64,000 bases of DNA from Acephala macrosclerotiorum (GCA_014904845.1 MU119227.1:1-64000); one strand, 5' to 3'; shown: positions 47,401 to 62,000, counted from the first letter of the stretch. The notes: generated from the sequence alone by a model not told the origin. Made by a program: numbers and translations.

Positions 47401-48306
47401 GTGAGGATGACATACGCGATGAAAAATACGCTTCCTAGTAAAACGGCACCGGCGATGGCTTTCTTCACTCCGACTCGCATGGCACGTGTGAGATGATTCC
47501 GATGATCAGTAGTCAAAGACTCGAATGCATCGAATGCTTGAACCACTTGCACCGCTTTGATGGCACCCTCTGCGATGTATGCAGCTGAGCTGGTACATTC
47601 CGAAACATCCTTGGTAAAATGGTTCAAAACTGATGTTCCAATGACTATGACCAAGGCCATGGAAGGAATGACCGCAGTGAACAAGATTCCGGTGAGGCGA
47701 GCATTGAGGATGAATCCAACAATGAACGCAACGATGAAGTAGCTGATTGATTGGATGAAGATACCAACTTTTTCAGCAGTCCCAGACTGAACGGTCTGGG
47801 CATCGGCCGTCAATCGACTAGTAATCTAGAGAGATGTGAGCTTTGCTCACCACATGTTGGAGGCTTTTCGTACATCGGGACATTGCGTTTCGAAGTAGGT
47901 TTGGTCTAGACCAAGGGCTCTGTCGACCATCTGAGTTCGTAGACCTCTTGAGATGCGGGCACCAACTATGCCCCAGCAAAATGCCCATCCCCAAGTGACT
48001 ACAAAGTATGCAATGGCTGACGATGTTAGCTTGGCACTTACTGGAAAGGAAGAACTGACCAACTGCTAGTAACTGAGAAATCCTATCTCGTACTTCATCT
48101 TCTGAAGGAGGAAAGACATCGATGATTCTTGCGAAGATCACCCCAATAATTGGCAATGGAGCTCCTGCAGCAATTGCTAGTACTATTCCACAAAACAAGA
48201 TCAGTCTGGACTGGATATCTTGTAACGGTCTGTAGAGTGCAAAATATGAGGATAGAACACTCTTGGAACCTATCTTGTTGGCCAGGAGCCTGAGATGGTT
48301 GAGCAT
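44429..48306 (-). CDS. Full-length ABCB (MDR-type) transporter of the siderophore locus
   Basis: Five exons, 48306-48060, 48016-47874, 47825-47416, 47368-45449 and 45389-44429, encode about 1226 residues in the order membrane domain, ATPase, membrane domain, ATPase. Walker A motifs are GASGSGKST and GRSGAGKTS. Both halves have LSGGQKQR signatures and Walker B motifs (LLVLDEATSALD, ILLLDEATSALD) with catalytic Glu, so both sites look active. Start ATG 48306 opens MLNHLRLLANKIG and has an in-frame stop just upstream. At 44462-44465 a C4 run (G4 in the gene) appears one base short: adding one base would restore EVVEEGRHEEL and a normal end near 44376. As written, the protein ends WLRRDDTRN and loses about 30 residues. 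Its place between sidA and the NRPS suggests siderophore or intermediate transport; this is inference. Confidence 0.9.
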
Positions 48307-48760
48307 TGTCGGGACTTGCTGCTATACGTTCCGTCCCCTTCACACCAACTGTCATCGAAACATCAAAAGCATTTCAAGAACTCGATTGACGCGGCTGAGG
48401 AAGAAAGCACAAGCCCTGCTTCAAATCTCAGGGTAAACACTTGCCACCAATTGAAGCATGGCATCAATAATGGAATTCATAGGTCTGTACAAATTTCTTC
48501 ATCTCCGGTGCGTGTCCCGCACTACGAGATGCAGCTCTGGAGCCAACGAGGGGTTGGAGCCAATCTCACCGTCACAGCGCATACGAAGACCCTCCACTAG
48601 AGTCTCTACCATCCTCGGCAGTGATCATCTTGTCCACAACCGTTAAGCTTAAGACGGTGGCGTATAGGAGATGCTGGAGTCAGCACTAGAAGACCGCTCG
48701 AAGACAGGCTGGTGACTTGGCGCCGTTGACTCAATCTTTATTCCGACTCCTGACGATGAT

Positions 48761-48841
48761 ACTTAGATTTGATGGTAGACGCTGAAGTGTGCCGTCTCCA
48801 GGAAGTTCGGCACTCTTCGGCATCTACCGTCAAATCTAAGT
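48761..48841. repeat. Imperfect 34-bp inverted repeat (hairpin) with 13-base loop
   Basis: The left arm starts ACTTAGATTTGATGGTAGAC and the right arm ends TACCGTCAAATCTAAGT. The arms pair over 34 bases with about five differences, mostly transitions. It may be a minimal MITE, a fold-back relic or a structured regulatory element. Confidence 0.75.
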
Positions 48842-49231
48842 CTTTGGCAGTGACACGTAGTTGAGCCTCCGTTGTTACGTCGTACATTCATATAGATCCG
48901 TAGCATCAAACCAAGTGCCATCATCTCCGAAAGCTCGAAGTAGACGGCAGCGGTCCTCTATGGTGACTAGATGACGAAGAGCTGAGCATTTCCCATTCCT
49001 TAGGTGCAGGAGACGTGCATGCGGACCTGAGATTCGAGGCCCTTAGCCAAATTCGTAGTTCGCAGGGTACTGCAAGAGGTCTTGTGGACCAGACTGGTGT
49101 GAAGACGTGATGGCATTGGAAAGCGGGCGTCAGTGGATCAACGTCGTCGAAAACGCCATCGCCTAGCTGCTCCCGAGACCGGTCCGAGGCTGGATGTGCA
49201 CACACCCTTCTCAGCCCCTGACAATCTGATG

Positions 49232-49240
49232 ATCTGATAA
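49232..49240 (+). promoter_or_regulatory. SreA-type GATA site
   Basis: ATCTGATAA is an exact consensus match in the divergent ABC-NRPS promoter, followed by AGATTAAA. It is 859 bases upstream of the NRPS start. Confidence 0.6.
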
Positions 49241-49323
49241 GATTAAACCGGTGAAGAATCTTCCTTGTTTCCTCTGGTACGTGCTTCGGCTACATGCATC
49301 GTGCACACGTGTTGCACAAACTC

Positions 49324-49332
49324 TTATCAGAT
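49324..49332 (-). promoter_or_regulatory. SreA-type GATA site
   Basis: TTATCAGAT is ATCTGATAA on the minus strand, 92 bases from the previous site and in opposite orientation. Paired sites are common in SreA-controlled promoters. Confidence 0.6.
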
Positions 49333-50090
49333 CCTTTCTCTAGCTCCTGCTGTGGATTTTTCTTCCAATTCTTGCATCAAAGCGTCTCAAACGCGAGTGC
49401 CGGGAAACAATTGCTGGGACGAGCTACTCGCCCACAATGGCATCACCTGTCCCTTTAGGTCACCGGAAAAGAGGGGCCAAGACTGCGGCAATCCATACAA
49501 CCTCACTGCCCTCATTACCCTCACATAAACCGCGGAAAGTTGGCCGGAAAAGCAACAACATCAAATGCAGAAATCCCACAACGCCATGACTCGAAGTATG
49601 ATAGGAGATGCTATTCTGGTCATTCTGTTTGTCATGAACGGTCAGTGACATCCTGCTCAGGCGTGGTTGCTCCGTCTCTTCGGGTGAGTCAGATCTACCC
49701 CTGGACGAGGCATTCTCGACGTCACGAAATCATGGATCTGAGAGCGTGGGGCAACACGCTATCAGATCGCGCCTTCAGATGTTGCAAGCCGCATGCCAGC
49801 AATTGCAAAACAAGCAAGGAAAATGCAGCCCGAAGACCTCTCTCATAGCGCATCCAGAATTGCTTTTGATGGTTGCCATCCAGCGGCATTCATCCTATGA
49901 GCTTAATGCATCTCCTGGAACACGTGAATATACTCCGTACCTTATTCCATACTCACGCGTTCCTTCCAAATAGCTGTTATCGCCACATTAGGAAATCGTT
50001 AACGACCATCTACTTCCTGCTATTTGCAACGCTTTGGTCCTTCCAACTATCACTTCCCAATATGATCATAGGGCTTTGGAGCCCACAACA

Positions 50091-53000
50091 ATGGATTCTT
50101 CACTATCGATTCTCAACGACCCTCCAAAACTCTTCGACGGACCCCAGTTACTTCACCATCTGATACCATGGGATAAACAACTCGATGCATGTGCTCTTGA
50201 CTGCACCAGCGACAACAGAAACAAGAGCTATAGCTATCGCGAGCTGCTATCTTGCGCCGACTCTTTGCAGGCGAGGATTCAGGCAGCCCTGAGAGCAGCC
50301 GACGCAGAATCCTCAAAACAACATATTGTTCCAGTTTTAATTCCTCAGTCACCTGGTCTCTATATCTCTCAACTCGCGATTTTAAGATCGGGAGGAGCTT
50401 TCTGTCCGATCAACCTCGATGCCCCCAAAGAGCGAATCAAATTCGTTGTCAGCGATGTGTCGGCAAATCTCATCATCACAACTTCTACATTCAAAGACAT
50501 AATCTTTTGGGAAGATGGACCAAAACTCATTCTTGTCGACGAATTCCCCGACGTGGAGGAAGAAGAAGCTGTGGAAGTCAAGGGAGCACGTAATGCAAGA
50601 CCTGAAGAGTTAGCCTATGTGATGTACACGTCTGGATCCAGTGGGAAGCCAAAAGGCGTGGCTGTGAGCCATTTAGCAGTATCACAATCCCTCCTCGCAC
50701 ACGAAAGACACATTCCACAATTCAAACGATTTTTGCAATTCGCCGCACCATCTTTCGACGTTTCGGTATTCGAAATCTTCTTCCCGCTCATCAGAGGCTC
50801 TACTTTGGTTGGCTGTGATCGAAGTCAGCTTTTAAATGATCTTCCAGGTATAATCAACAAGCTCAACATCGATGCCGCTGAGCTCACTCCTACAGTTGTT
50901 GGCTCGCTCCTCCAGAAGAGGTCAAATGCACCGGGGTTGAAGCTACTGTTGACCATTGGAGAAATGCTCACCAGACCTATCGTGGAAGAATTTGGAGGTT
51001 CAGAAACCAAGCCAAACATGCTCTATGGCATGTATGGGCCTACTGAAGCTGCAATTCATTGCACGATCTACTCAAAGATGGAAGTGAGCGCCAAGCCCGG
51101 CAATATAGGGATACCATTTGACACCGTCTCCACTTTCATCGCAGCTGCAAGCGAGTCTCTAGAAGATGCTGCGAACCTGAAATTCCTTCCGGTGGGAGAA
51201 TTGGGAGAGCTTGTGCTTGGTGGTCCGCAGCTTGCACATGGCTATCTGAACCGCCCGGAGCAGAACAAAGCAGCGTTCGTCAAATTCGAAGGCAGAAGTT
51301 ACTATCGTACTGGCGACAAAGCTCGACAGCTCGAAAATGGCACCATTGAGATTCTCGGTCGCATAAGTGCGGGCCAAGTCAAATTGAGAGGTCAGCGAGT
51401 TGAGCTTGGAGAGATTGAAGAAGCAGTCTACAAGCACTCAGGCGTGAAAACGGTAGCAGCACTTGTGCTTGCTAACGTGCTACTTGTATTTGCACTCGTA
51501 GATGATGTCAATATCAAGTCTGAAGATGTCATGAGGACCTGTTCTGAGTGGCTTCCAAAGTTCATGATACCAAGTGAAATCATTTTGCTCGAGAAGTTCC
51601 CATATCTGCCTTCTGGAAAGGTAGACAAGCGGAAGTTGGAGTCGGATTACCAAGAAAAGCGTGCCAGTATGGACCATGATGATTCGACGTCAATCAACAA
51701 GACTGAGCAGGCAGTCAAGCATGTGCTACACGAGGTTCTTGGTTCTTTCCCGAGCAACTTGCGTCTTGGTGCTGTTGGGCTTGACTCGCTTCGCTCAATT
51801 CAGGTGGCGTCGAAACTGCGATCACAAGGTTATCCTGTGAGCACAATCGCAGTTCTCCAAGCTGATACGTTGGCCTCTCTCGCCCGAGTCTGCGAGACTG
51901 CTGCTCCAGAACCTCCCAAAGCACATAGTAGGAACTGCAAAGCCGACTCAGAAAATGTCACGGCCATACTCAATAGCTACGCTAAGGATGTCGAGTCTTC
52001 CATGCCTTGCACTCCACTTCAGACGGCAATGCTATCAGAAACGGCCATCGATGAAAAAGCTTACTGGAACTGGATTGAGCTGAATCTTTCTGACATCGAT
52101 GATATTGAGCACGTGGTTGAGACACTCCATCATCTCGCTCAAGCCAATCCTATCTTGAGAACGGGATTTGCAGAATCTCAGAGCTCAGATGGGTATGTTC
52201 AGGTCATATGGAGAAGCTTGGACCAGTCTCAGATTGAACAAGTCGAGGAGTTCAATTATGGGTTTGACAAATCTAAAGATGCCTCTTTGCATCGCCCTCT
52301 TCGAATTCAGATCTTGCGTGCGCCGTCCGGGATTGAAATTTTGATCTACCTGCATCATGCTTTGTACGATGCGTGGTCTCTCGAACTCATAATGGATGAT
52401 CTCGATGCATTGTTGGAAGAACGACCACTTCTAGATCGCGCAGGTTTTGGAGATGTTGTCGATGCATATACAGATGGCAGGCTCAATGTAGATGACTGGG
52501 GCCTGAAGGATTATTGGAAAGACCATCTTGCACACCTGGAACTTGGTCATATACCCAATTTTCATACCGAAATTGGAACCCCTCCAGCATTGGTTATGAC
52601 AAACTTAGAGACATCGATTTCCATGACTGAGATTGAGAAGTGCTCGCGGAGTTTATCCGTCAGTCCTCAATCCATATTTCAAACAGCCTATGCTCTTCTC
52701 CTTGGCTCGTATCTTGGTTCCTCTGATATTTGTTTCGGGTTAGTCTTCTCGGGTCGGACATTACCAATCGCTGGCATCGAGGACATTGTCGGACCTTGTA
52801 TCGCGACATTACCAGTTCGTATTGATTTATCTACATCTTCAACGCTACGGGACCTTGTCCAAGAGCTGAACACGACGACCAGAAAGCATCTGGAAAACAG
52901 CATCCTTCCGCTACGCGATATCAAGGCGTGTAGTGGAGTTCACCCACGTCAATTGTTGTTCGACACTCTTCTCATCTGGCAACAAACACTCCACGGCGTA

Positions 53001-56000
53001 TATAACAGGAGAGAGCGTGTGTCACTGGTGGACACAATGGATAACTTGGAATTCAACCTGTCCCTCGAAATCATTCCGACTCCAAGAAACATTGAGTTGA
53101 AAGCCAACTACCAGCAAGCATTATTTCCAGAGTCGCAGATTAACCTGCTTCTACATTCAGTGGAGCAACTTGTCCGTCTCATCGTTGACGATTCCACCGC
53201 TGCGATTAAATCTACCTTCAGTCGCCTCTGCCTCAACATCCTCTCTGTTGAAAACCAAACTCCTGACGTTGCTCTCAGAAGCGAAACACTATCCTCGCCC
53301 GTCGAGAGAATTGCAGTGAATGATCCTGATCGGCCCGCAATAAACTTTGCGACGAGTATTGATGGCGAGAGTATAGCTACTCATCGCGTGTCATACTCGC
53401 AGCTGAACTCTCGCGCCAATCAAATGGGAGCATACCTGTCAAAGCAAGCTGTTTTACCGGATGAGCTTGTCTGCATTTGCATGGAGAAATGCAGCGACTT
53501 GTACGTTTCAATTTTAGCGACAGCAAAGGTCGGCGCCGGATACCTTCCGCTCACTCCAGATTTCCCACGGGAACGTCTCGAACACATCCTCCGAGAAGCA
53601 AGAGTCAAGATAGTCATGGCACAATCAGTCTCTCGACCTCTTTTTAAGTCCTTGCAGTCAGTCAAAGTCGTATATATCGACGAGGCTAAGTTTGAACAAT
53701 TCCCTGTTGAGAACTTGCCTTCGAGATCTGCTCCTGACAACGTTTCCTACTGTGTGTTCACTTCTGGGAGTACGGGCACACCAAAAGGAGTTCTCGTCAC
53801 CCAAGGCAATCTTCTCAGCAATCTCGATGTTCTCGAGGAGCTCTATCCCACGTCAAGCGATTCACGTTTCTTGCAGTCCTGCTCCCAAGCGTTCGACGTA
53901 TCTGTCTTCGAAATCTTCTTTGCATGGAGGGTCGGCAGTTGTATCTGCTCTGCGACCAAAGATGTGTTATTCCAGGACATCGAGAATGCAATCCGGGCCT
54001 TCGGTGTCACTCATCTGAGCTTGACTCCCACAGTGGCTGCATTGGTCAACCCCAAGAATGTTCCGCAAGTACAGTTCTTGGTCACCGCTGGAGAAGCTGT
54101 CACTCAAAAAGTCTTCAATGCGTGGGCCGACAAGGGACTTTGGCAGGGTTATGGTCCCAGTGAGACTACGAACATCTGCACTGTCAATCCACGAGTCTCT
54201 CATCGTCACGCAATCAACAATATTGGGCCTCCTTTCAGGAATACTTCAGCTTTTGTGCTCGCGTCTGGCCCGGAATTCAGTCTCGTCCCTCGAGGCGGAG
54301 TCGGAGAGTTCTGCTTTGGTGGCTCTCAAGTGTTCCGCGGCTATATGGACCGGAGTCAAGAAGTTAGCAAGATCATCGAGCATCCTCAGTATGGGAAGTT
54401 ATACCGTAGCGGTGACTATGGTCGTCTAATGCCGGATGGTTCACTCGCCTTCACTGGACGCAAGGATGATCAAGTCAAGATTCGCGGACAGAGAGTGGAG
54501 CTTGGTGAGATCAACAACACCATGTTCAGGTCAAACGAAGTCAAAGACTGCGTTACGATGGTGATTGATGGTGACACAGACAACTCGCAAAGATTGGTGT
54601 GCTTCTGGGTATCAACAGTGTCAACTTCCGAGAAGCTCGAGTTCCTCAAGCCGGAGGCATCAGTCATTGAAAGGCTCTACGCCAATTTAGAAGGAACGCT
54701 TCCGGCATATATGATACCATCTGCCCTCATTCCGATTTCATTTCTGCCGTCTACTGCTCAAGGCAAGATTGATAAGCGCAGGTTGGTGCAGCATTTCCGC
54801 GAACTTGATGTCAGCTACCTCGACAAGACCACGCAGGGTGCAAAAGAACCTCAAGACCACACGTGGACAGACGTCGAGAGCAAGATTGCAGATGCTGTCG
54901 CGACTGTCACAAAACTGTCTCACCCAGAGATCTACCCAGATACTTCCTTCTTCAACCTTGGGATCGATTCGATATCTGCAATCTCACTGTCAAGGACTTT
55001 GCGCCAGACACTCGACTTCCCAGTCGAGATCTCCGACATTCTCAAGTTTCCCTCTGTCACGAGACTTGCGCAAAGGGTATCGTCGACACTTGGAGAGGAC
55101 CAGACGGCAAGGCGTGAGCCTCAGAGAAGCGTCGATTTTGGCTTCGATGAGGAATTAAGAAAATCGATCGCCATGCGATTTGAAAACGCTGGAAAATCGA
55201 TTCAAGCCATTCTCCCTTGTACCCCATTACAAGAGGCCATGTTATCGGCGGCAGAGGCATCGCCTGAAAGTCTTTACGACAACAAGGTCGTTCTTCAAGT
55301 CCATAGCAATATTCAGAGGTTACAGGTATGCTGGCATGAAATGGTTCGAAGACATGAGATACTTCGGACATGTTTCGTAAGTACAGATACGCAAATACAC
55401 CCCTTTGTCCAAGTAATACTCCAAAACCACGAATTGGTTTTTGGTTCGGCTCCCAAGAATAATCCTCTTCAAGAGCTTGAGCCGCCGTACAGTCTCGATT
55501 TTCATGAATCTCCGGACTCTTTCCAGCTCTCGATATCTATGCACCATGCTCTTTACGATGGTGTGGCACTGGCCGTCCTGTATGAAGAGGTTGAAAGCCT
55601 CTATCACCAAGAGTCACTTCCTCCGCCAATCTCGTTCGTTCCTTTCTTACAGGCTATAGAGGCTATGGATCTCGAGGAGTCGGATCGATTCTGGGAATCG
55701 ACTCTGAGCAATTGCCTAGCGACTAGCCTCAAGGCTAGACAGCCTCCAACACCCAGCCAGCAACAAATCAAGACTCGAGTTGATCGCATAACCGCCAAGA
55801 GCTCACTTCACTTGATACAATCTAGTATCAAGAAGCACAGCACGTCCTTGCTCGCTGCGTGCCATGCTGCCTGGGCCTCCTTGCTGTCAGAACAAGTCCA
55901 GGAGACGGATGTGTGTTTCGGCAATGTTGTCAGTGGCCGCACCATTCCCATCGAAGGTATCGATCGCTTAGTAGCACCATGCTTCAACACCATACCAGCT

Positions 56001-59000
56001 CGTCTACAAGACATACACAAACTCACCTACCTCGAAGCTTTCCGCAAACTCCAGACTCTCAATGCCGACTCCATCCCATTTCAACACACTCCTCTGCGTC
56101 GCATTCAATCTAAATTCAGCCCCGATGGCTCGCGTCTTTTCGATACCCTTTTCATTTTGCAGCAACCTCCCAGGCCTCTCGACTCCTCCATATGGGCCAT
56201 AGAAGAAGATTCTGGAGCCATGGATTTCCCTCTCGTTTGCGAAGTTGTACCAAAGCATAGCGATGATACCCTTGAGATTATTCTACATTCATATACGAAC
56301 GTTCTTTCTGACGACAGTGCCATCGATGTTTTGAGGTCTTTTGAGGAGAAGCTTAGGGCTGCGTTGGATAATCCACGAAGGCAACTTATGTCCGCGGCGG
56401 TTAGAGATGAGATTCTGACGAAGGTTCGGAGTAGTGAGGAGAAGGGGACACAGAGCTTGACCACAGAGGCTGCCTCGAAGCCGATGTCTGAGCAGGAGGA
56501 GGAACTGCGAGATGTCGTGGCTGCTTTCACCGATGTTCCGATTGATAAAATTGGACGAGATATCAGCATCTTTCGGCTTGGTCTTGACAGCATCAGCACA
56601 GTTCAGGTTGCTGCTCGACTCCGAAAACAAGGCCATACGGTCTTAGCAAGCGATATCCTGGAGAATCCTACCATTGCTCAGTTGAGCGACTTCATCTCAC
56701 ACAATGAAGGCCAGGCTTCTCAAGCCGAAGAGTACGACTTCGAATCCTTCGAGAAAGAGTTCCGGCGGCAGGTTTGTGCCAAGAATGGAATCAATTCGGA
56801 CGAAGTCGAAGCAATCAGGCCTTGTACAGCCGTTCAGCAGGGAATGCTTGCGCAGACTATGCATTCCAGAGGACGAGAATACGTAAATAGTGTCTGGTTC
56901 GAGCTCTTGCCAGATGTGGATTTGTCCAAATTGAAGCATGCGTGGGCTGTCGTATGCGAGAACCACGAGATGCTAAGAACTGGATTCTGCTCGACAGATG
57001 ACTCGAGGCATCCCTTCGCCATGGTCACTTACAAACCGAAGAGTCTTTCACTACCTTGGTTTGAAACCGAGGAAGCAGCTGTTACATCTGAGCGAATGAG
57101 TCGCCAACCTTGGACATTGCATTCTAGCCGAGAGGAAGAGAGGCAGATAATCCGATTTACTGCTCATCATGCGCTCTACGATGCGCAGTCTATTCAGATG
57201 ATACTCGAAGATGTCGCGGAAGTGTACGCAAATTGTCAAATGACCACTCGCCTACCAGTTGCTTCAATACTCAGCTCGATATTACGACACATTCAAGATG
57301 ATATGGAAGCGAAGCAAAAATTCTGGCAGCGCGATGAGAACAAGATTATTGTCAACCGCTTCCCAGACTTGACCCCGCTTCGTGTCTCTGACGATTCGAG
57401 TGCCGTTCGAGAAGTCCTTTCAACCGCATCGATAACCGACCTGGAAGAACATTGCAGGAAACTTAGCGTAACTATGCAGGCAGCGTCCCAGGCTGCATGG
57501 GCCAGAATCCTAGCGGCTTATATCGGTGAGGCTTCTACGACTTTTGGCATGACTCTCTCAGGTCGCTCTGTCAGTGAGGACGCAGACAAGATCTCGTTCC
57601 CCAGCATCGTCACCCTGCCTGTCCGATGCGATGTTACCGGAAGCAACGCAGATCTACTGGTAAGAACGATGGAGAGCAATGCTCTACTTCACAAGCACCA
57701 GTTCACGCCACTAACCTCGATCCAAAAATGGGCTGGGTACCCCGAAGGCAAAATCTTCGACACTTTGTTCGCGTATCAGAAGCTTCCCAGCAGCGAGGAT
57801 GAAACCACTCCTCCTTGGAAAATCATTGAAGAAGAAGCATCTGCGGGCTACGCTTTGTCATTAGAAGTGCAGCCTGCGAATAACAATACACTCATACTTC
57901 GCCTCACCTTTCGCCAAGATCTCATACCTGTCGAGCATGCTGAATTGATTCTTCGGCAGTATGATGCAATGCTTATTGATTTGCTTCAGAATCCTGACAA
58001 TCCATGCGATGTTGTTCCGAGAGTTGTAAATGAGTTGCTCTCAACCACGGCTGCTGAGGAGGATGTGCTGCCTGGCCCTGTCACCCACCTTCATGAATTT
58101 GTGGAAAGAGGAGCGCAGATCTGGCCGAATAAGACTGCGTTGGAATTTGCGACATGTCTCAAGCCGGGAAATTTCAAGAGTAGATCATGGACCTACAGCC
58201 AGCTCGATCAAGAAGCGAACAAGGTTGCTCATTTACTTCTACGAAATAGTGTCGACCCAGGCGAGATCGTTGCCATATGCTTCGATAAATGTGCTGAAGC
58301 TTCCTTCGCTTCGATTGGTATCTTGAAGGCTGGATGTGCATTCGTTGCTCTTGATCCAAATGCACCTGCTGATCGCTTGAAGTTTATCGTTGAAGATTCT
58401 GCTGCGAAGTTGGTGTTGACGGCTGGCAAGCCTGGACAAAATCTTCGTGGGCTGCTTGACAAGGAAATCATCTCTCTGGATTCGTCAGATGTCCTCGACG
58501 GCTGCTCGCCTGAGAGGCCGGAATTGACGAGAAATATCACGCCTGGTGATACAGCTTACTGCCTCTACACGAGTGGAACTACTGGGACGCCAAAGGGCTG
58601 TTTGATCACCCACGAAAATACAGTCCAATTCATGCTCGCTTTTTCAAAACTTTTCGCTAGCCACTGGGGCGAGGACTCGAAGTATCTGCAATTCGCTTCC
58701 TTCCACTTCGATGTCAGCGTCATGGAACAATTTTGGAGTTGGAGCGTGGGAATCTGCGTCGCCTCTGCCCCTCGAGATCTGATATTCGAGGATATCACGG
58801 GTGCTATTCAGCAGCTGCAAATCACCCACATTGACCTCACGCCCAGTCTAGCAAGACTCATACATCCGGATGATGTCCCTACGCTGTGCAAAGGCGCTTT
58901 CATTACGGGTGGAGAACAGCTGAAGCAGGAGATCTTGGATGCCTGGGGTGAGCATGCTGTTATCTACAATGGCTATGGACCTACGGAAGCTACGATCGGG

Positions 59001-62000
59001 TGCACGATGTATTGTCGGGTGCCTAAGAATGGCAGACCGGCGAATATTGGACCTGCTTACATCAACGTCGGGTCGTATGTTCTTAAGCCTGGAACAGAAA
59101 TACCTGTGCTTCGTGGTGGTATTGGCGAATTGTGTGTGTCTGGAAAGTTGGTCGGCAAAGGTTACTTAAATCGTCCGGATCTGACAGCTGAGAGGTTCCC
59201 TACTCTCAAGGCTTTTGATGAGCGTGTGTATCGTACTGGTGATCTTGTGCGCATCTTGCACGATGGAAGTTTCATCTTCCTTGGCCGTGCCGATGATCAA
59301 GTGAAGTTGCGAGGTCAACGACTTGAGCTCAGCGAGATCAACGAAGTTATCAAGAAGGGCGTCAGCGAAGTCCAAGAAGTCGTCACATTGGTGCTCAAGC
59401 ATGCGACTCAACAGAAAGAACAGCTGGTCACTTTCTTCGTCGCTTCATCTGACGATAAGGGAAGCTTGATCTCGACGATGAGAGATGCTTGCAAGTCCAG
59501 ACTAACTGGGTACATGGTTCCGACGCACTTCATCCCAATCAAGAAAATGCCTCTCAATGCGAATAACAAGGCTGATTCGAAACAACTAGCTGCTATGTAT
59601 AACGAGCTCGGTGTTGAGGAGTTGCAAAAGTTGAGTCAATCTGGACAGGAGGACAGGAAATGGTCTGAGAGGGAAAGGTCTGTTCTTGATATTGTCGCAC
59701 GAGCCCTAGATGTGGAAGCGGGAACGTTGACGAGAAGCTCGAATATTTTCGAACTGGGATTGGATTCTATCTCCATCATTGGTTTCTCTCGCACTCTGCA
59801 GAATTCAGGACTGGAGAATGCAAAACTTTCTGTTGTTAAGAGCAATCCTTCCATAGGGACTCTTGTTCGTGCACTTGTCGAGAACTCAGCGCCTGATACT
59901 CAAGCAGAGAACGTTTTCGTTGCCGCGAAGCAATATATTGCTGCTTTCTCGCAGAGACACATGGTTGGTGTCTGTAAAGAGCTTGGTGTTGAGAGTGAGA
60001 ATGTGGAGAGTGTGGTGCCTTGTACGCCAGTGCAGGAGGGTATGATTTATCGTTTCCTGGAGAGTGAACTTCCTCTTTATTTCAATAAGTTTGGGTTCAA
60101 GCTGAATGATGGGGTTAATTGGGAGAAGTTTGTGGCTGTTTGGGAGAGGGTTGTTCAAAGGCTTGAGGTGCTGAGGATTAAGTTCGTTGCGACGGATGAT
60201 GGGTTTGCTCAGGTTGTTCTGAGGAGGGTGGACGGGTCGTGGAGAGAGGCTGGGATTGACTACGACACGGCTGACAAGAATCTTGCACTGAAGATTCCTT
60301 GGAAGCTTGAATTCGATTCTGGCAAGGCTTCCTCACTTCAGATCTTTCACGGACTGTACGATGGAAACAGTTTGGAAAGGCTTCTTCGATGCGTGGTGGA
60401 CGAGTATCACGGTGCAGAGGCTGAATATGGACCTTCGTTCACAACTTCACTTCCCTACGGACCGTTGGCACAAGTTCCAGGAGCTCAAGAATTCTGGACA
60501 CAACATCTCTCTGGATGGCAGGCGAACGAATTACCAGTCTCATCCGACTCAACATCCGATATCGTCTCCACACGCATCATCACAAATATCACGGACCTCG
60601 AATCCTTCCGCAAAACCCTGAGCGTAACACCCCAAGCCGTCCTCCAAGCAGCCTGGCTCTCGGTCCTACAAACCATCACCTCTCCAGACCTCACAATCGG
60701 CATCGTCACCTCCGGCCGAGCAATCGATTTCGAAGGCGCGGATAAAGTTATTGGACCATTGTTCAACACTGTGCCATTCCATGTTGAGATTGAGAACGGG
60801 GTGAGAAGTAAGGAGTTGATTGAGAGGTGTCATGGGTGGAATTTGGAGATGCAAAACTATCAGCATACGCCGTTGAAGGATGTACAGAGGTGGAGTCCTG
60901 CGAAGACGGGAGAGGTGTTATTTGAGAGCTTGTTTGTTTTTCAGAGGGGAGAGGGCGATGAGGAGGATAATGGGGTTTGGAGGGAGAAGGATGGTGGGCA
61001 GATTGCTGGTTACCCGCTGGCTTTTGAGGCTACGCTGAGTCCTGATAGTGAGAGATTGGAGTTGACGATTGTTGCTCAGGGTGCAGTCTTGAGCCAGGAG
61101 AAGGCGAATGAGCTTCTGAATTCTGTTGAGTCAATGCTGCAGGATATTTTGAGCAGCGAGGGTAAGAACGTAATTTCTGTGAGTCGTCAGGAGAACCAGA
61201 AGACGCCAAAAACCCCCGGCGTCAATGGCGCTGCTACAGCTCCCACGACCAATGGCACCTTCATCTGGACCGACGATGCACAGAAGATTCGAGCCGAAAT
61301 CGCAACTCTGGTAAAGGTATCCGAGGACAGCATCCAAGAACATTCTTCAATATTCGAGCTCGGTCTCGATAGTATTGATGTGATCAAGCTGTCTTCTCGG
61401 TTGAAGAAACGCGCTATCGAAATAGCCGTTAGTGTCATCATCAAGTGCCAGACTATCGCAAATATGGTGGGCAAGATCTCCAAGGGGAAGGGAGAGAAAG
61501 TGGTACAAGGAAAGACTCTTGATGAGATGAGTCGTGACTTGATGGCCTATCTCAAAGGTATTGGCAAGCTTCCGGAAGATGTCGAGACGGTTCTACCTGC
61601 GACGCCGTTGCAGCAGAGTATGGTAAATGGGATGATTAATTCTGGGTACAAAAGTTACTTCAATGTTGATGGATTTAAGCTGAACGATGGTATTGATGCT
61701 GAGAGACTGATGGAAGCTGTTCGAACGGTGGTGGATCAGTCACCAATCTTGCGAACGACGTTTGTTGAAATTGAGGATCCGAAGCTTCCTGTTGCTTATG
61801 CTCAGCTTGTCCACAAAATGGGATCTAAATACATAATTCCGTCAAACACCGAACTGCCAGAGGGAGAAACATTCGAGGCTTTCATGGATCGTTTCAAAGC
61901 CGACTCCACAGCCGTCGCATCCAAGACTGGGGCACTGTTGCAAATCCAATCAATCTCAGGAAGAAAGTCGAAATATCTGGTCATCGCAATCTCACATGCT

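Larger units (their letters stand above)
48307..50090. promoter_or_regulatory. Divergent promoter region of ABC transporter and NRPS genes
   Basis: A 1.8-kb stretch between the two start codons. It contains an 81-bp hairpin (48761-48841) and two exact ATCWGATAA sites (49232, 49324). The NRPS start has a favourable context, ACAACAATGG. No gene is supported inside. Confidence 0.6.
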
